Shown in pieces: positions 1 to 10,989 of a stretch of DNA of 64,000 bases (position 1 is its first letter; the number at the start of each line of letters is the position of its first letter). Position numbers and translations under genes: made by a program. The stretch is taken from the NCBI GenBank assembly GCA_963978905.1, contig OZ022261.1, positions 18,027,582 through 18,091,581 on the forward strand. The letters run 5' to 3'. The notes beneath the pieces are model-generated. The model was given only the letters and a program-made list of their open reading frames with translations, ran no database searches and was not told the origin of the DNA. This DNA is from Trichostrongylus colubriformis. Taxonomy: Eukaryota; Nematoda; Chromadorea; Rhabditida; Trichostrongylidae.

Positions 1-108
1 CATAGGCGATGTATGGACGCTTGAATTACCATTTTCATCCTTTTACTTTGGTAGAAGTATGTTGGCAGAGTAGCCGTTATCTTATATTCTATGTCACCAT
101 TTGCGCAG

Positions 109-241
109 TACAAAGTTACTACTATCCGCTTCGTTCAGGTCGTGTTCGGAATGTTTTACCGTGAAGCCCAAGACACGTGGGTTGTATCGATCCGGCATGT
201 GATGTCGAAAGCGATGTTCTCGATGATTTCGAAAATGCAAG
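109..241 (+). CDS. Candidate internal exon, unidentified
   Basis: A 133-bp segment lies between an acceptor-like TTTGCGCAG and a donor-like CAAG|GTAAAC. It stays open for 44 codons and contains the peptide TTIRFVQVVFGMFYREAQ. The other two + frames are closed, but a minus frame is also open across the same DNA, so coding is not certain. If real it is an exon of a gene beginning left of the window, entering in phase 0 and leaving in phase 1. I do not recognise the product. Confidence 0.3.
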
Positions 242-517
242 GTAAACGATAATTCATGCGAGTATTTCCCTTTGTTAATTTTGTTGAGGTTCATTTCAGT
301 CCTTTTCTCTCTTTTGTTGTGTTCACATTGTTCATTTATGCAGCTGTCTTTTTCGGCTTTTGCTGCGCCTTCAAAGTACTCCCTTTTCAATTTCAGTAGA
401 ACTAAGCATGGAGAAGGCAATAATACATATATGTTTTCTCGAAGTGTTTTTCTATCAATACTCTCCTTGATAATTGCCTTGAAGTCATGAAAAATTCGAT
501 ATTTTCCACAATTTCAG

Positions 518-1677
518 ATGAGCTTCGTCCGTTCACTCATTCTGTGGTGCGCTGTCATCTGCCTCGGTTTCAGTTTTATTTTTCAAGACCTTCCTTTGGA
601 AAGATACGAAAGAGCCTATCCAGAACTAGAATCCAGCGAACGTCCCGCAATGCACGTCCATCCTTCTATCAGAGATATTTGTGAGTATTTGAGAGAATAC
701 GGGCATCCAGTTATAGTTCTTCGGAGAACGCCACGCACTCTATAGTCCCTTATAGTTGTGGGAACATTTGTATGTGTGCTGGTTTCATACCATAAACTAC
801 ACAAACAGCTAGTGCCGTTCAAATCGTTGCGCAGCGATCATAAACAACTTCAAAGCTCTTTCACCGAAGTGCAGTTAGGGTGGTAGGAGGAGTTGACGTT
901 GGGAACTAGGTCACAGCGCTTCCAGCAGCCCGTATTACCTCTCATGACTGCTCTTTTTACACCCAAAAGATGCGTAGGAAGCTAATTACTCGAGTAAAAT
1001 AAACTCATTTTCGATTCACGGATAAATGCTAATATTTTCGAACAGTGGTTACGAATTCGTTGCTAAATTGTAGACACTCGTTCATGCAACCTTGTCGCTT
1101 CTACGCCCACTTCCTCTTTTCTATCACGCACTCACTGTGGTCAACACTCGGGAAGCAGTGAAAGGTACAATTTTCAAAATTACTGACTACTTTTTTTGTG
1201 TTCGATGGGTGTCTCACTTGAACAACGGTTTAGATCCATCCGTTGACGAATTCGAGCCGCTATGTAGATACATGGGGCTTCCATTCCATCTTGTCGAACT
1301 TCTTGATGGGCAGCTAGAGCAGCTGTCCCATATGTGAGTTGCAGTAATAAAGTCAATTTCTTTAAACTCTCAAGGGATAAAATTAATTTTCTGAACCTCA
1401 ATCTGCACCATTCAGGTGGTCAGCCGCGATGCCTGTCTTCCCTTATTCGATTGCGCGTCGGCTTATTCGAGCTACACAACTCGTGGACCTTCCAAATGAT
1501 TTCATTTTAGTGAAGTCATCCACTTAACTGCAGCGTTCAAGTATGTCATGCCTACTTCGCAGTGAGATTCTTCATTATATTAATTGTGACTTCAGGTGTC
1601 CGTCACCAGGTCGTCAGGTTCAGGTCTTCCATGCGGAGTATGATTGTTGGTATCTCAATTTTTGTCCTGCCAAATAA
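518..1677 (+). CDS. Candidate gene: signal-anchor protein, several exons, unidentified
   Basis: The ATG at 518 directly follows ACAATTTCAG, as expected of a nematode trans-splice acceptor. Exon 1 (518-680, donor GTGAGT) encodes MSFVRSLILWCAVICLGF and more hydrophobic residues, a likely signal anchor of a type II membrane or secreted protein. Later pieces read well and partly agree in phase: about 1083-1167 (LPLFYHALTVVNTREAVK, donor GTACAA), 1234-1333 (DEFEPLCRYMGLPFHLVELL, donor GTGAGT), 1416-1514 (MPVFPYSIARRLIRATQL) and 1596-1677 (GRQVQVFHAEYDCW, then a stop). The joins 1167/1234, 1333/1416 and 1514/1596 keep frame. The join from exon 1 to the second piece does not, so an exon is missing, the start belongs to another transcript, or the gene is damaged. 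An AATAAA lies at 2201. I do not recognise the family. Confidence 0.4.
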
Positions 1678-3060
1678 TTTTCAACTCAATTTTTTTAAAA
1701 TTTTTGCGAGTTGATTTCTGGTCATGTGTTTCTCTCATCATTGTCACAAGTTCTCCTTTGAAAAGTTGCTGCTTCTATCTCCTTTCGTCTCTCCACCACT
1801 GTTATGGTTACGCATCAGGTTTGGGTATTACGCATGTGTATCGATAGAACTTCTCTTTCTGCTCAATCATAACTTGTAAAGATTGATCGTTTCAGACATG
1901 ATAGTTGCTTTTTGATTGATGCCGCCTCGATATCTATATGCCTTTTGAATTGTGTAATGCGTATGGAGATCTCTTTACGGTATTTTATCTGGTACTGATT
2001 GAATTTCTGTATAGATATGTGTTAGGTGCAGCTTGTTCATGATGCGATGTAAGACGATGTAGTAGTCGATGCGCGTCCTTCTGAGATTCGGAGAGCTGAA
2101 CCTGAAGCTATTCTTACACGACATAACTCACATCTTCAAATTATTGTACGATCTGTGTTATAGCGTTTAATATTTTTTCTTGTTTCGCGTTTGTTACAAT
2201 AATAAAAATGACTATCACGTGAGTCACATATTTCATGAAATAAAAGCCATAGAGCTTTGATTGCAATTGGCGGGGCACAGCGCAGTAACGACGAACGAAA
2301 GCTGTATCAGGGACGTGATTTGCGTTGTACTTGTGATAAAGACAAAATCGACATAGTGCACTTCCAGATAGCGAAGTGCTGCCGGATAATGGACAATTCA
2401 TACAAATTCGGTTATCCTGAAGGGTTTAGTAAGATTATGTGACAAGGTTGAAGTCTCAAAACGATTTCCAAACAATCAAGTGCACATGTTCTCATCTGCA
2501 TCGATGACGAGTCTGTTAATGTGGTCTGTTAAAAGCATCACCAGGAATGATGCTTCTTCTTTGTCACAAAATGCATATGAGTTAACCGTGAATGACCGTA
2601 AGGATACAAGGAGACGGTGTTTGGTGAACGCTGTGGAAGAGGCGGTGTAAGCCCCCCCCAAATACAACCAGCGTTGTGCGTCCAGCTCTGAGCTTTTTTC
2701 AGAATGAGTTGTGGTAACGCCTTCAATACTGCGCAGTAGGTACCCACAGCCGCTTTGTCTGGTCGGTGGGTACCGACCGTGGAAGCGGTGGCATTACCTC
2801 ATTAAGGGCGAGGAGGAGAAGTGAAGAAGGAATCAGAAATTTATTAGAGAGACAATAATGCATAATTTAAAGCGACTGCAGTATTTACAACAATGTCAAA
2901 GAAAGTCCCTGACAAAAATAGGAACACATCAAAGACACTGCAGTAAACAGCTAGTCGGAAAATAAACGATGATGACAACTGGGTAAAAAACCCGCAAAGC
3001 CATGATGAAACATATTCATGTACAAAATCGAATGATCACATAATTAAAATGCTGCGCACA
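1678..3060. other. Mostly non-coding; possible distal exons and poly(A) signal
   Basis: An acceptor ending at about 1895 (GATCGTTTCAG) is followed by a short open segment to about 1977. Another open segment, 2070-2162, precedes an AATAAA at 2201-2206. Either could be the 3' end of the candidate gene at 518, but the phases do not join cleanly. From 2210 to 3060 I see only non-coding sequence and a short C-run near 2652. Confidence 0.3.
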
Positions 3061-3074
3061 AAGAACGTTAAAAA

Positions 3075-3225
3075 AATGAATATGGAATAACTCACCTTAT
3101 CGAAGAAGTCAGCAGAGAAGAAAACACATAGAAGAAAATAAATATGGAACAACTCACAGAAGAAAATAAATATGGAACAACTCACCTTATCGAAGAAGTC
3201 AGTACAGAACAAAATGGATAGAGGA
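3075..3225. repeat. Local nested duplication
   Basis: The segment AGAAAATAAATATGGAACAA plus CTCAC occurs twice about 32 bp apart, and CTTATCGAAGAAGTCAG flanks it twice about 105 bp apart. This is a small tandem duplication inside A-rich non-coding sequence. Confidence 0.6.
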
Positions 3226-3527
3226 ATGGAGTGCAGTTGATGAAATCAGCACAGCAAGAATTCAATTAAGAATATAACACCAACGGAAAAATCAGCTGAG
3301 TGATTGATTTTCGACCGAAACGTAAAAATTGGCAAGAAGCCAAGTTTCGGGCAGCTCGTCCGAACGCCCTCTTTCATGGCACGGTTCTCGTCTGAGGCCT
3401 CTAGGCACGAGCCTCCCATTTCTGAGGTTCCTGGCCTTTTTCGCCAGTTTTTTCACTTCCACTGAGTAAATTGGCGGCCCTGGGTTCATTATTGACCCCG
3501 ATTATAGCCGTTTTCCTAACGCGGAAA

Positions 3528-4397
3528 GTGCCTTTAATTAAGGCGATACTTGACTCGGATCGTCACAGTACAACACGTGAGATTTCAGAGAAACTACAGT
3601 ATCACATACATGTATTGAAAAGCATTTAAAACAACTTGGGTACGTGTCAAAACTGGATATATGGGTGAAACGCATTTAATGCAACGCATTAACATCTGCG
3701 ATTTGCTAAAGAAACGTTGTAAAAATGATCCATTTTGAGAAGAATCATCACTGGCGATGAAAAATGGGTTGCTTACAATAATGTCCAGCGAAAAAGATCG
3801 TGGAGCCGCCCAGGTGAGCCAGCTCAAACGAGAGCAAAAGCTGGGATTCATCAAAAGAAGAATTTGTTGTCAATTTGGTGGGATTACAAAGGAATTGTCT
3901 ACTTTGAACGCCTACCACACAATCGAATGATCCGTTCTGATGTCTACATTGCACAATTAACAAAAGTAAGCAATGCAATTCAAGAAAAGCGACTCGAATT
4001 AATTAACCGAAAAAGTGCTGTATTCCGTCATGACAATGCAAGGTCACACACATCTTTGGCCGCTTAGCAAAAATTAATGGATTTTGGTAGGGATGTTTTG
4101 CCACATCCACCATGAAGTCCTGACCTTGCACCATCGGATTACTTTTTGTTTCGATCATTGCAAAATCTTTGACTGGTAAAAATTTCAGTAGTGATGATTA
4201 GGTCAAATCGCACCTGACTCAGTTTTTTACTGATAAAAACTAGAAGTTTTATAAACGCGGAATTATGATGCTACCTGAAAGATGGCAAAAGGTCATTGAT
4301 AAAAACGGGCAATACGTTACAGTATAAGGTGATTTGTTTCTATGGAAAAAGGTCTTTGATTTTCTAATAAAAATCCGCAATTACTTAGTTGCCGACC
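3528..4397 (+). pseudogene. Decayed mariner transposase with 3' terminal repeat
   Basis: Transposases of the Tc1/mariner superfamily cut and paste their element at TA. Translation in shifting frames gives mariner landmarks in order: ILDSDRHSTTREISEKL near 3536-3590 in the N-terminal helix-turn-helix region, ITGDEKWVAYNN (first catalytic Asp) near 3750, WWDYKG near 3880, FRHDNARSHT (second Asp) near 4025-4055, SPDLAPSDYF (third Asp) near 4115-4150, and LPERWQKVIDKNGQY before a stop near 4326. Stops and frameshifts interrupt it several times. The right end at 4380-4397 reads TTACTTAGTTGCCGACC followed by TA, the same tip as the palindrome at 24360-25028. No left terminal repeat is visible, so the copy is 5'-truncated and dead. 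Confidence 0.85.
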
Positions 4398-4689
4398 TAA
4401 TAGATATAGAAATGCAGCACTTTGCAGACAAAAATCTGTACTTTTGACATATCGGGCTCCAAAGAATTCTAAACCTTTCTAATCCATGCATATTGAATCA
4501 TTTGAGGTTAATAATGTATTGTTGATCTATTATTGACATGGTTAAAGGCTTATTAGTCCGATGAAACTGTTTGATAAAACCTCGATTTTCAAAGTAAAAG
4601 AGCAGGTACCGAACGTACAGTTTTTTAGTTGAGTATTCCATTTCTAAGCCTCAGAAATTTCAACCTATTAGAAAATTTACAAAATTAAC

Positions 4690-5040
4690 AACTTCTCGTA
4701 GAGTGAAAAAACTATATCGAATGCGTATTCCTTTTGACCTCGAAGGTAGGCGCAGAAGAGGAGGCGCCAAAAACGCTCGTCTTTGCTGGCTGAATATCCC
4801 ATTAAGCCTCATTGAAAATAAAACGCATTGAATCAGAGATGAGGACCATCATCTAGAGTAGTAAAAGCTCTATCTAAAGCATATATGCATATATTGTTTG
4901 ACCTCGACAGACGAAGACGAGGAGTCGCCGAAGTGCGAAAAATGTTGAATGACTGACGTTGTTCAAAAACCAATAGTAGTGCTCCATAGATGTGAAGAAG
5001 CTCTGTCGAATTCATGTATAAACTTTGTCGAATAAATGAA
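4690..5040. repeat. Degenerate relative of the 59026-59963 element interior
   Basis: Segments such as AAAGCTCTATC followed by a TTGACCTCGACAGACGAAGACGAGG-like tract resemble the interior of the large inverted-repeat element at 59026-59963. No terminal repeats are visible. It is probably an old internal fragment. Confidence 0.35.
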
Positions 5041-5097
5041 GACGGTGTTGTGAAATACGGGGAATGAAAAGCGACACGAACTTATTGCACATACATA

Positions 5098-5602
5098 CAG
5101 TAGCGCTCAAAAGTCTTCGGCCAAAACTTTTTTGTCATAACTTTTTTCTATTTGACCAAATTTGACAAATTTTTGATATGTGGTGCCTGAACCTACTGTC
5201 AACACTTCCTTCTACTTGAGCGCCGCTTGCCACTTTTCATGATTTTTTACAAGAATTACTACAAGGCCACCCAAAAAAAGTAAAAGGCTTGATCAAGAAA
5301 AACGGCTTTCTCTACAAAAAATGAAACTAGCAAGCCTCAGGAAACATTAATATTCTGTAGAAAGACCACGACTTTTGATGACAGCGGCACAGCGGGACGA
5401 CATAGCGATGGCATGCCAAAATTAAAAAATTTCATATAACCACGTAACCTTCACCGTTGAGCGCCAAAACAGTATATTTAGTATGCAGTGTCTCTAAGTA
5501 CAACATACTGAAATTTTTCTTAGATTGGTGCAGTTGCAAAAAAGTTACAAGTGAAAAACCCAAGTGAAAGACCATTTCGCCGAAGACTTTTGAGCGCTAC
5601 TG
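5098..5602. mobile_element. TIR element (MITE), TA target, about 505 bp
   Basis: The ends are inverted copies starting CAGTAGCGCTCAAAAGTCTT and matching for about 24 bp. TA dinucleotides flank both sides (5096-5097 and 5603-5604). There is no transposase-like reading frame. Size, TA target and CAG tips fit a non-autonomous Tc1/mariner-type element. Confidence 0.85.
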
Positions 5603-5753
5603 TACATACCACTGGAAGCAACCTGACAACTACCAACCACATGAAACACAAATGATATAGAAAGCTTTGAAACATTAGGAGGTACATATAACAGTAGGCA
5701 TAATCACATTTGATTCTAATAACCGTAGAAACGTACTAACGAAGAAAGTATTA

Positions 5754-6430
5754 GGTCTGTGCAGAATAAATGGCCAAAACGGACCACTTTCTTCAAAACG
5801 CCATAACTTCGCTCAGACACAACTTTATTTGTCGAAATAAAAACCATCCGGATCTACACGACCTTGCCAACGATCTGGTAAAGAAAATATGCAATCACGA
5901 TAAAATTCTGGATTGCGAAAATTAATAAAGTTAACGATGGCGTTTTCAACCTGCATAGTTTCGGCAATTTTTTTCTGACGCAGGTTTGCATCGAGAACCG
6001 GGGAAAGGTGGTAATTTGTCAGGGATAGGTCTGGGGAATAAGGGGGGTGAGGGAGAGTCTCGATCAGTTTCTGCCGGGTGACTTGCGAACTATGGGGTTT
6101 TGCGTTGTTTTGCGCGCCCGGCAAAAACTGATGCAGTTAGGCATCGAGACTCTCCCTCACCCTCCTTATTCCCCAGACCTATCCCTGACGGAGTACCACT
6201 TTTTCCTGGTTCTCGATGCAAACCTGCGGCAGAAAAACTATGCACGGTAAAAATGCCATTCTTGACTTTATTAATTCTCGCAATCCAGAATTTGATCATG
6301 ATGGCATATTTTGATCACCAGATCGTAGGCACAATTCTGTAGATTCGAGTGGTTTTTATTTCGACAAATAAAGTTGTGCCTGAGCGAAGTTATGGCCAGT
6401 TACGTTTCGGCCATTTATTCTGCACAGACC
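5754..6430. mobile_element. Palindromic mariner derivative (two mirrored 3' halves)
   Basis: The tips read GGTCTGTGCAGAATAAATGG in inverted orientation, with TA on each side (5752-5753 and 6431-6432). Each arm encodes the last third of a mariner transposase running outward. The left arm on the minus strand contains LPHPPYSPDLSLTNYHL and ends LPDRWQGRVDPDGFYFDK. The right arm on the plus strand contains LPHPPYSPDLSLTEYHFF. The arms meet in a short spacer near 6090-6130. The N-terminal DNA-binding part and the first two catalytic residues are absent, so it cannot make transposase. It could only move if served by another copy. Confidence 0.85.
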
Positions 6431-7302
6431 TAATAGTAAGGGAAGTGGGGTGAATCAATGTAAGTACCATATACATATTACTGCAGTAGGGTTAATTCGA
6501 TCACTCATCGGATATCAATGAACTCTGGGCAATAGGAGATTCGATGCAAGACATGCCTCCGCAAATCTTCTTTCCCTTAAATATTTACATGCCACAATTG
6601 TTCAGTTTAATCGCTAATCAGCAATGGTAACAGGTAAACAATGCATTCCTTGTGGTGATTATTATACAGTGTCATGTGCTGGCGTACGATCAAACGGAAT
6701 TGAGTGATTACACAGGTCATATCGCATGCAACAGATACTGTTAAAAATCAAAAATCACTTTTCACACGACTTTTTTTCAGTGAAAAGAACCGATGACTTC
6801 GTGGGATTGGAGACTGCTCCTTCAAAGTTGGCCAGTCGAGTTCAGACGAGATGAGTGGTATCAGGTTGTTTTCCTGATTTTTCGTTGAATATGGCGTCAG
6901 GCCAATTAAGAATAGAAAATAAATATTACTATCGAACACGTTTCTATATCACTTAGGAGAGGTACTGTGAATATTTTGAAATCAGAAAAATTGCTTTTTC
7001 AGGTCATGAATGGAACAGGTTCACATCACCAACCAACCTTTCACTTTATGTGTGTATATGTGTGCCGCCGTGAAACAGGATTTCATTTGATGATATGACG
7101 TCCGTCCACGGCATGACAGAGCTTTTTCGCTGTGATCCGCTGTTGAAAAGTTACGCGAAATTCCGATCCCAAAATTAGCAGTTCTTTTGGATGAGCTAGT
7201 CAGTTGGCTTTACTGGCGTCCGACATCCTTCAACGAATTTGTGGATTCCTTGAAAATGGATGAAAGACGTCAAATACCCGACCCCGACTGATCATTTTAC
7301 AG
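6431..7302. other. No recognised gene; one coding-like fragment at 7139-7256
   Basis: Most of this interval shows nothing recognisable. At 7139-7256 an open + frame reads LREIPIPKLAVLLDELVSWL and on to QIPDPD then a stop. An overlapping frame starts at an ATG (MTELFRCDPLLKSYAKF). Neither connects cleanly to the TSC22 exons downstream. Confidence 0.3.
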
Positions 7303-7425
7303 TGCACTCTTTGTTGTGTTCATGCCTGTTCGACAGTCTTCGATGTGTTAGTTGCAAAGGGGGGCGTTTCGACTTCCCGTACGAACACGTTGAGTCCGTT
7401 GATCGCTGTGGATTGCTGTGCCATG
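7303..7425 (+). CDS. tsct-1: Possible 5' exon of long TSC22 isoform
   Basis: The segment is bounded by ATTTTACAG and a donor GTATGA at 7426. An ATG occupies the last three bases (7423-7425) and joins the next exon in phase 0, giving M followed by KKNGPKLYSSPDGRFSI. That would be a reasonable N terminus for a long isoform. The same frame is open back to the acceptor, so the true start could lie further upstream. An out-of-frame ATG earlier in the exon opens a short frame. Another + frame is also open and Cys-rich, which lowers confidence. Confidence 0.35.
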
Positions 7426-7513
7426 GTATGATAATTGCTATTCAAATTGCAACATTACTTCTTGGCATTTTACAAACAATTACTCTTGTATTCTAAAAGT
7501 ATTATAGTTGCAG

Positions 7514-7640
7514 AAGAAAAATGGCCCAAAGCTCTATAGCTCACCTGATGGTCGGTTCAGTATCATCAACGAATCCGCTAAAGACAACTCCGATTCCGAT
7601 GCAGACAGCCCATTGCCTGTCTATAATAGGAGCGAATTAG
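7514..7640 (+). CDS. tsct-1: TSC22 long-isoform exon, probable conserved box 1
   Basis: This 127-bp exon follows GTTGCAG and ends at a consensus donor GTAAGT. It reads KKNGPKLYSSPDGRFSIINE, then SAKDNSDSDADSPLPVYNRS. Long TSC22D and bunched isoforms carry an N-terminal box of the form lysine-rich, S-x-F-x-I, then an acidic Asp/Ser tract. This exon has the same layout, with RFSI followed by DNSDSDAD. It leaves in phase 1, and the exon at 33165 enters in phase 1 (junction codon GCC, Ala). The family match is by layout, not strong identity; gene membership is supported by phase, strand and position. Confidence 0.6.
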
Positions 7641-8800
7641 GTAAGTTTATGGTGACTGACATGGTGAAAATTTCTTTAAATTAGGAGAAACACAAATTAC
7701 CAAGAGAACCTGCAAATTCCTCCTCCTCCACTTTTATTTAAAACTCCGTACTTTCTTAGTTTGAACTGAATTCGTATTTACTCCCACATGAATAGTTACC
7801 CGATCATTAAACCATTTTCAACCTCTTTGTCGTCGATTTTTTGAATGGATCATTACCTCGAAATTTCGCTCACGCCTATCGCCATGCATGGTCAGTGGTC
7901 TGCGTTTCATCTGTGTAATCATCGTTTCATTTTTTTAAAATTTTTGTGGAATACTCCTCATCAAGAACGAAGTATATGTTTTGTACTTGGAAACTTCTAA
8001 ATCACTTCATTTTTCGTGCCTGATAAGGGTATTGCCAAAATGATTAGCTCAATAAGCGTGTCTGTGGTAGTTATTCATAGCTACGGGCATCCGCGGGTAA
8101 CGCTATAGCGCCGGATACGATTCCGACCAAAGTGGCACAGTCAGAAAGTAGAGGAGCGCATGTGTTACAGGAGAAGCTATTATGTTACGCCAAATATGAA
8201 AGTGTGTGCACTTATGCCCTTCGAGACCGCCACGCCTTCATCGGATCCTCTAGTGCTCTACAAGACAACCGTGCGCATTGGAACAGAAGGTGCAAGTCAT
8301 ATTGAAGACCCGATCTGGCGATTTTAACGGTTTTCGGCTCCTTCGTGCTTGAAAATTAGTCAAAGAAGTGCAAATCTAGTTCAGACAGGAGAAGGTTCTC
8401 TTCATGACTGGTTTTCAGAGTCCTCTCTTCACACTTTAGGTCAATGGTCTGGATCGTCATAAACGAATTCTTTCTGAGACGATGAAATTAGCGATAAATA
8501 GTACGATCTAAACTTTTCACTTCGATCACGACTACGATAAGGAAACGAGTTAAGGATTCTTTTCCTAACGGGTGATTAAGTGTTGTTAAAGCGTGGGGTT
8601 ACCATAAGACATAATAAGTCAACAAAAGAGATCTCCTGGAGTAAAATGATTCATCAGCTGGAGATGCGCGGTTTCTATGGTATTTAGTTGTGCGCACATT
8701 ATAATTCCATTGAATTGGTCAGTAGGAGAATTATAATAGTAAAGGACACATATACTTTAATATTGTAATAGTAAATAGATTAGGGGAAATGCGAAACGGA
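7641..8800. other. Intronic sequence, nothing recognised
   Basis: Read on both strands. No exon with matching splice sites, no inverted-repeat element and no repeat shared with the rest of the window was seen. Confidence 0.4.
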
Positions 8801-8811
8801 AGCAATGTGAG

Positions 8812-8975
8812 GTCGCGCCCACACCCAGCGGTGCCGGCGGCAGGGCGTGGCTGCGTGTCTTTGCGTCTCTGCCTAGGCCACTATGTCTCGTTGCCCGCGT
8901 CGTCTCTGCACCTGGCCGTGCCACTCTGCCTCGCTGCCTGTGACCGCAGCCTGCAGGCACAAAGTATGAACGTGT
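8812..8975. repeat. Half copy of the 55906-56146 foldback family
   Basis: The order GGCAGGGCGTGGCTGCGTGT, CTCGTTGCCCGCGTCGTCTC, TGCACCTGGCCGTGCCACTC matches one arm of the foldback at 55906-56146. Only one arm is present, with partial sequence beyond the centre (CTGCCTGTGA). Open frames here are incidental. Confidence 0.7.
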
Positions 8976-10238
8976 GGCCTGGGCTTCCTTTTGTTTCAGA
9001 CCCCCTTCTCGCAAGAGTTTGAGCAACTTACGCCACCAACAAGATTGCGTCACTTTTCAATGAGGTGGTTGCTTCAATACGTCACTACCTGGCACGCATC
9101 GCGCCACACGCTCACCCGCGATGCGAATACTGCCCTGGCAATAGCCACCTCCTCACACGTCGGACTCATTGAAATGATCTTTGTCATATAGTAGACACTA
9201 TTATGTGCTCATACATCATATATTATCACATTGAATCTACTTATGTCGCACTGTTCATTGGTACTCCAGTACTTGATTGTTTTCCAAAATCGATAACGTC
9301 GAAGTCATGTGAATTTGCAACACTAAATGCAAACCATGATGAAGAGGAGCAATAACGTGAATATGAAAACAGGGTACGCAAAACCTCATGAAAAACTGTG
9401 ATGAACAGAGTATCGATTCATTACATCATGGCGTACTGATACCAAATCTAAAGGGTAGTTGTGAGTGGCAGGGAATTCGGCGGGAGCGCTAGTGTTGTAT
9501 TGTGGACGTACATGAACTGACATTTAAACTGTAGAATTTTGAGATTTTGTATGTTCGCATTCCGGTTGGTGATGCGTATTATTTTGTTTCAATGTAAAAA
9601 GGAAGCAAAGGTGTAGTCTATCATTTCACATGGGTTCCATATCTTGATGTTTACGAACATTACTGTGCTAAGGCATATGTAGAAAAGAACACATGTGACA
9701 AAAATAGCATAACCCGGTCTTGATGAACATGAATAGGAAAATCAACACAAAATATAACCTTTGAAATACATGCCAACAAAACTCGCAAAATCTTTTAACT
9801 AGGTCACATGAACAGGTGAACCCAAGGAACTGAAAATAGCATATTCAATTGGTAGCTTGATGATAGGTCGCTTGAACAGCTTCAGTGTACTAAAACTACT
9901 GAATGCTCTGCTACCTTACTGTCTAGACTAGCTGTTGTATATGTAAAATAGATACCCTTACATCAGTTCGAGGCCTTTTTAAGAATACCTGACCTACTTC
10001 TGCCACTAGAATGCACTATTTTGCAATTTTGAAAGAATGAAGGTATTGAACTGATATAGTGGTGTGCACATAACTCATGTTACGCTGCAGATTTTGCGCA
10101 TTGATTCCTGGGATGCTATTTCCATATGTTTGTGTCAAGGGAATACTTCAGGAATCCTTAAGTGCAGGTAACTTTTACTAACAACAAGATTGATACACGT
10201 AAAATGTTTTGCACCTCTTCCAAAGCATCTATATACTA
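8976..10238. other. Intronic sequence, nothing recognised
   Basis: No supported exon or bounded element was found. The sequence is moderately A+T-rich. Confidence 0.4.
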
Positions 10239-10247
10239 AGTTTTTCT

Positions 10248-10477
10248 GGGTGGGGTCCACGAGGTCGAATTTCCGCGCGGCCGGCGCGATGAGCGGCACC
10301 GCGGGTGCGAGTGACAGTGGCAGGGCATGGCAGCCTTCAAGCGAGGCAGTGTGGCACGAGTGGAAAGCGCAGACGTGACGCAGTCACGCTCGGCCGTGCG
10401 ACCAAGGGCAATCGATACGGCGAGTCGTACGGGGGCGAGCGCCGCGAAGCGGAAATTCGACCTCGTGGACCCCACCC
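10248..10477. mobile_element. MITE with 29-bp TIRs and perfect 9-bp target duplication
   Basis: The inverted ends begin GGGTGGGGTCCACGAGGTCG and match for 29 bp. AGTTTTTCT lies immediately outside both ends (10239-10247 and 10478-10486). A 9-bp duplication is typical of Mutator-like elements. The 230-bp body is G+C-rich and contains no transposase. Open frames across it are incidental. Confidence 0.9.
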
Positions 10478-10585
10478 AGTTTTTCTCTCTGGAAATGGAA
10501 CACTGACCCGCTTTGACCAAGGGCCAGATATAGATCTCATAAGAGGAATACAGAAAATGTAATGGAACACTCATAGGTCAAACAA

Positions 10586-10651
10586 ACGCCCCCAAATGTG
10601 GTACGTACGCAAGCGGTACATTGCTTGCGTACGTACCACATTTGAGGGCGC
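10586..10651. repeat. Strong hairpin
   Basis: Arms at 10593-10614 (CAAATGTGGTACGTACGCAA plus GC) and 10623-10644 are perfect inverted copies of 22 bp around an 8-base loop. Pairing continues a few bases further with one mismatch. No target duplication is evident. Confidence 0.8.
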
Positions 10652-10708
10652 AAGCGAAACATTGCATTGGTTCATTGCTTTTGAGTGGATATTGTTTCCG
10701 GATCAAAA

Positions 10709-10830
10709 AGGTGTGTATGTCAAGATTTCGCGTCGCGCCGTGCGGCGAGCGAGTTTGCGCGCGAGTTGGCTGCTCGTGGTGGGAATCGCGTGTGATTGCG
10801 TACGAAAGGTGGCACCATATCTGCGTCTAT
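10709..10830. repeat. Fragment of the GGGTGTGTA Mutator-like MITE family
   Basis: It begins GGTGTGTATGTCAAGATTTC and contains the GCGTGTGATTGCGTAC segment shared with the copies at 26031 and 58127. The other end is not found, so it is truncated or diverged. Confidence 0.5.
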
Positions 10831-10989
10831 TTTTACTCACTTCACCGTTTCGAATTTGTTTACGAATTGTTTTCATCATTCATTTTCATTTTCATTTCGA
10901 TAGGCAGAATTCAGTCAAATTCATTTCACTTTGAATATTTCCAGATCATCCTTGTTTGATGATGGCGTTTTAAATGCATTCATTCTATA

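Noticed and set aside
7303..7425. Cys-rich peptide (CSCLFDSLRCVSCKGG) as a zinc-finger exon
   Set aside because: That frame leaves in phase 1 and hits a stop in the next exon. The phase-0 frame joins 7514 correctly, so the Cys spacing is probably chance.
10236..10574. Long open frames on both strands at 10236-10574
   Set aside because: They run through the G+C-rich MITE and its inverted ends.
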